NCBI RefSeq assembly: GCF_002968015.1
Contig: NZ_PUIP01000018.1
Span: 1-64,000, forward strand
Direction: 5' to 3'
Source of the DNA: Massilia phosphatilytica
GTDB taxonomy: Bacteria > Pseudomonadota > Gammaproteobacteria > Burkholderiales > Burkholderiaceae_D
Length of the DNA stretch: 64,000 bases
A program made the translations under genes and the position numbers. The notes under the pieces are model-generated. The model did no database searches and was not told the DNA's origin. It was given only the letters and a program-made list of their open reading frames with translations. Numbering within the stretch: the stretch's first letter is position 1; each line of letters begins with the position of its first letter. Shown one piece after another: positions 61,594 through 64,000 of this stretch.

Positions 61594-64000
61594 TCAGTAG
61601 TTGAAGCCCGCGCGGATCCCGTACATGCGCGGCTCGACGTAGGTGGCTTTCATGAAGCCGCCCCACAGCGAATCGCTGCTCGTCTTGGCGCGCTTGTCCG
61701 TCACGTTGCGCACGTAGGCTTCCGCGTACCAGTTGCCATCCGGGGAATCGAGGCGTGCCGACGCATCCGCCAGCGCGTACGCGGCCTGGTAGCGGCCGAT
61801 GCCGGCCCAGTCCGAGTTGCGCAGGTCGAAGTAGGCCTTGTCGCGCCAGTTCACCTTCACGTACGGCGTCAGGCGATAGCCGCCCGGCAGCTCGAACTCC
61901 TGCGAGAAGTTCAGGTAGACCTGGTACTTCGGCGTGTTCGGCAGATGGTTGCCGTCGATGTCGTACAGGCGGCGGCCCAGCAGGGATTTGTCCGGACCGT
62001 TGTAGATGGCCGGGCAAGGCTGGACGCCGAATTCCGCGCGCACGTCGCCGCACTGGTAGTCGTCGCTGTAGTTGTAGAAGCCGTGCACCTTGGTGTCGAT
62101 GAAGGCGAAGCCGCCGCCCACGCGCGCGCCGCGCCACGGCTTGTAGTCCCACTCCAGTTCCAGGCCTGGGATGCGGGTGTCGCCCACGTTGATCGTGCGC
62201 CAGGCTTCGTACACGTCGCACTTGGGCTGGTCGGCCGGGCAAGGCTTGTGGTCGTCCGGGATGATCTGGTTGATGAAGTAGTTCCCCGTCAGCTGCATGT
62301 CCTTGTAGCGCATGTAGAACGCGGTGGCGGACAGGCTCAGGCGGTTGTCCAGGAAGCGGCCCTTCCAGCCGAGTTCATAGTTGGTGACGGTCTCCGGACC
62401 ATACGGCAGGAACGTCGCCTCGCCCGGCTTGCCCGTCGCGGCGCACAGGTGGTAGTTGCAGCTGTCGACCTTGTCCGCGAAGCCGCCCGCCTTGTAGCCC
62501 GTCGAGACGGAGGCGTACGCCATCTGGCGCGGCGTGATCTGGTACTGCAGGCCGGCGCGCCACGTCGTCTTGCCCCAGGTTTCCTTGTGATCGTTGTTGG
62601 TCGCGTTGGCGTAGCCGGCATACGCGATCGGTCCGCCGCCCGCCCAGCCCATCTGCTGCGTCAGGTCGGTACCATCGTGGATACGGAAGCCCGGCGTGCC
62701 CGGGATACCGCGGTCGTACAGGCCGCGGTAATAGGCCGGGTTGCCGATCCAGTTGACGCCGTACACCTTGCCGCCCTTGTCTTCCTTCGAATCGCGGCTG
62801 TAGCGCGCGCCCAGCGTGGCCGTCCACTTCGGTGCGAAGCTCCAGTCGGCCTGGCCGAAGATGGCCTTCGAATCGATCTGGCGGTTCGGCTGCGCGTACA
62901 CCACACTGCCCGGGTCGCCGAACGGCTTCTGGATCGCTTCCGTCATCTCGTAGTCGATGCGGTTACGCTCGTGCATCCAGAACAGGCCGGACACGTATTT
63001 CAGGGAACCCAGCTGCTGCTTGAGCTGCAGTTCGTGCACGGTCGACAGGTAGCGCGAATCCGCCGTGCGGTGCCACGTGTCGCGCAGGGGCCAGGTGCCC
63101 CAGTTGCCGTCCTTCGTATTTGGGAACGGGGCGATGTCGGCCCACGACGGCGCGTTCTGCAAGCCCAGGTCGTCGTCCGAGATCTGGCTGCGGCGCTGGT
63201 CGGCGATGGCGAAGTTGTAGCTGACCGACGTGCGGTCGTTGACGTTCCAGTCCGCACCGGCGCGCACCGTGCGGATCTTCATGTCGGTCTGACCCGGCAC
63301 GTTGACGTTGATGTAGAACTCGTCGTTGGTGCAGGCGTAGCGCGTGCCGACGCCGGCGCCGCAGTCGCGGAAGAACGCGTAGCCGGCGCTCGAATCCTGG
63401 AAGTGTTCGTATGCGGCGTGCAGCGTGAGGTCCTTGTTGACGCGCAGGAGGCCCTGCAGGCGCGCGGCCCACTCGTTCTGGTTGGTGTAGTAGTCGGACG
63501 GGCGCACCTGGCGGTTGTAGCGCATGTCGACGTCCGGCACGCCGTTCGGGATCCAGCCCTTCGACGGCACGTTCGCTTCCGACAGGTCCTGGTGCTGGTC
63601 GGCGTAGCCGTCGCGGCGCACGCGCATGAACGAGCCGCGCAGCGCCAGTTTGTCGTTGACGACGACGTTCTGCACCCAGTTCACCTGCTTCTTGTTGTAG
63701 TTGCCGAAGTCGGTGTCGACGCGGCCGTAGTTGCCGTTGAAGTCGGGCTTGGCGGTGATGACGTTGACGCTGCCGCCCGTCGAGTTACGGCCGAACAGCG
63801 TGCCCTGCGGACCGCGCAGCACCTCGAGCTGGTCGATGTCGAACATCAGCGCCTGCGCGCCCTGCGGCCGCGGCGAATACAGGCCGTCGACGTGGAAGCC
63901 GACGGCCGGATCGCCCGTCTCGGTGAAGTTTGTCGACGTGATACCGCGGATCGTGATCTGCACGCCGTTGTCGAGGCCCGTGTCAATGGTGACGTTGGGG
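61594..64000 (-). CDS. TonB-dependent receptor, partial (5' end beyond window)
   Basis: The C-terminal 800-odd residues of an outer-membrane TonB receptor running leftward and cut by the right edge. Plug-domain sequence is visible at the edge (TIRGITSTNFTETGDPAVGF, DQLEVLRGPQGTLFGRNS, TGGSVNVITAKPDF), followed by a barrel rich in Tyr and Asp, ending YGIRAGFNY. This plug pattern is of the carbohydrate/vitamin-type receptors of Caulobacter and sphingomonads. It differs in sequence from the receptor at 52394 and converges on the gluconate operon. Ligand unknown. Confidence 0.93.
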   Translation of the reverse strand, partial: PNVTIDTGLDNGVQITIRGITSTNFTETGDPAVGFHVDGLYSPRPQGAQALMFDIDQLEVLRGPQGTLFGRNSTGGSVNVITAKPDFNGNYGRVDTDFGNYNKKQVNWVQNVVVNDKLALRGSFMRVRRDGYADQHQDLSEANVPSKGWIPNGVPDVDMRYNRQVRPSDYYTNQNEWAARLQGLLRVNKDLTLHAAYEHFQDSSAGYAFFRDCGAGVGTRYACTNDEFYINVNVPGQTDMKIRTVRAGADWNVNDRTSVSYNFAIADQRRSQISDDDLGLQNAPSWADIAPFPNTKDGNWGTWPLRDTWHRTADSRYLSTVHELQLKQQLGSLKYVSGLFWMHERNRIDYEMTEAIQKPFGDPGSVVYAQPNRQIDSKAIFGQADWSFAPKWTATLGARYSRDSKEDKGGKVYGVNWIGNPAYYRGLYDRGIPGTPGFRIHDGTDLTQQMGWAGGGPIAYAGYANATNNDHKETWGKTTWRAGLQYQITPRQMAYASVSTGYKAGGFADKVDSCNYHLCAATGKPGEATFLPYGPETVTNYELGWKGRFLDNRLSLSATAFYMRYKDMQLTGNYFINQIIPDDHKPCPADQPKCDVYEAWRTINVGDTRIPGLELEWDYKPWRGARVGGGFAFIDTKVHGFYNYSDDYQCGDVRAEFGVQPCPAIYNGPDKSLLGRRLYDIDGNHLPNTPKYQVYLNFSQEFELPGGYRLTPYVKVNWRDKAYFDLRNSDWAGIGRYQAAYALADASARLDSPDGNWYAEAYVRNVTDKRAKTSSDSLWGGFMKATYVEPRMYGIRAGFNY

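Overview
The window looks like one chromosomal segment of a high-GC betaproteobacterium, most likely Oxalobacteraceae (Massilia/Telluria-like, Burkholderiales). This is inferred from protein character, gene order around dnaA and GC-rich codon use; no 16S sequence is inside the window to confirm it. The segment spans the replication-origin neighbourhood: rpmH-rnpA-yidD-yidC-mnmE run leftward and dnaA-dnaN-gyrB run rightward from about 18 kb. An rRNA operon promoter and leader face out of the left edge.

Layout. 1-0.3 kb: sigma70 promoter and boxA leader of an rrn operon reading leftward out of the window. 0.3-1.8 kb: B12-binding radical SAM protein. 1.9-6.5 kb: Mla/MCE-type lipid transport operon (STAS-permease fusion, ATPase, MCE protein, auxiliary lipoprotein, VanZ-like protein). 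6.6-12.7 kb: housekeeping and envelope genes (2Fe-2S ferredoxin-like, hydrolase, D,D-carboxypeptidase, aldo/keto reductase, an atypical DUF156 repressor, pssA, CAP-domain lipoprotein, HPt protein). 12.7-23.5 kb: zinc-ribbon protein, YceB-like lipoprotein and the origin-region genes. 23.5-27.6 kb: HNH endonuclease, acyltransferase, PHA depolymerase-like esterase, HAD phosphatase. 27.6-32.8 kb: MarR-controlled aromatic-acid efflux operon (FUSC, DUF1656, HlyD, outer-membrane factor). 32.8-36.6 kb: PaoABC-like molybdenum aldehyde oxidoreductase. 36.8-40.2 kb: lipoprotein, IS5 remnant, folE, unknown membrane protein, nudC. 40.4-47.0 kb: a surface-glycan island (carbamoyltransferase, dimethylformamidase-beta-like protein, two GT9, one GT2, DUF4254). 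47.1-51.6 kb: MFS transporter, DUF418 protein, glycolipid-binding-like protein, AI-2E family transporter.

51.6-64 kb: the most distinctive locus. Two LacI-family-type palindromic operators precede gluconokinase, a TonB-dependent receptor, a GntP-family gluconate permease, a secreted 1007-residue protein that joins two pectate-lyase-like beta-helix repeats to an SMP-30/gluconolactonase-like propeller, a secreted carbohydrate-esterase-like hydrolase and a secreted ThuA-domain protein. A second TonB receptor converges from the right and runs off the window, with a small MITE/REP-like repeat between them. My inference is a gluconate- or aldonate-releasing glycan utilisation system: the receptor imports a sugar-acid-containing oligomer, periplasmic enzymes release and de-esterify it, GntP carries gluconate (or a similar aldonate) into the cytoplasm and GntK phosphorylates it. 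The substrate is unknown.

No tRNA, CRISPR array, prophage or complete insertion sequence was recognised. Long open frames antisense to real genes are common because of the high GC and were not annotated.
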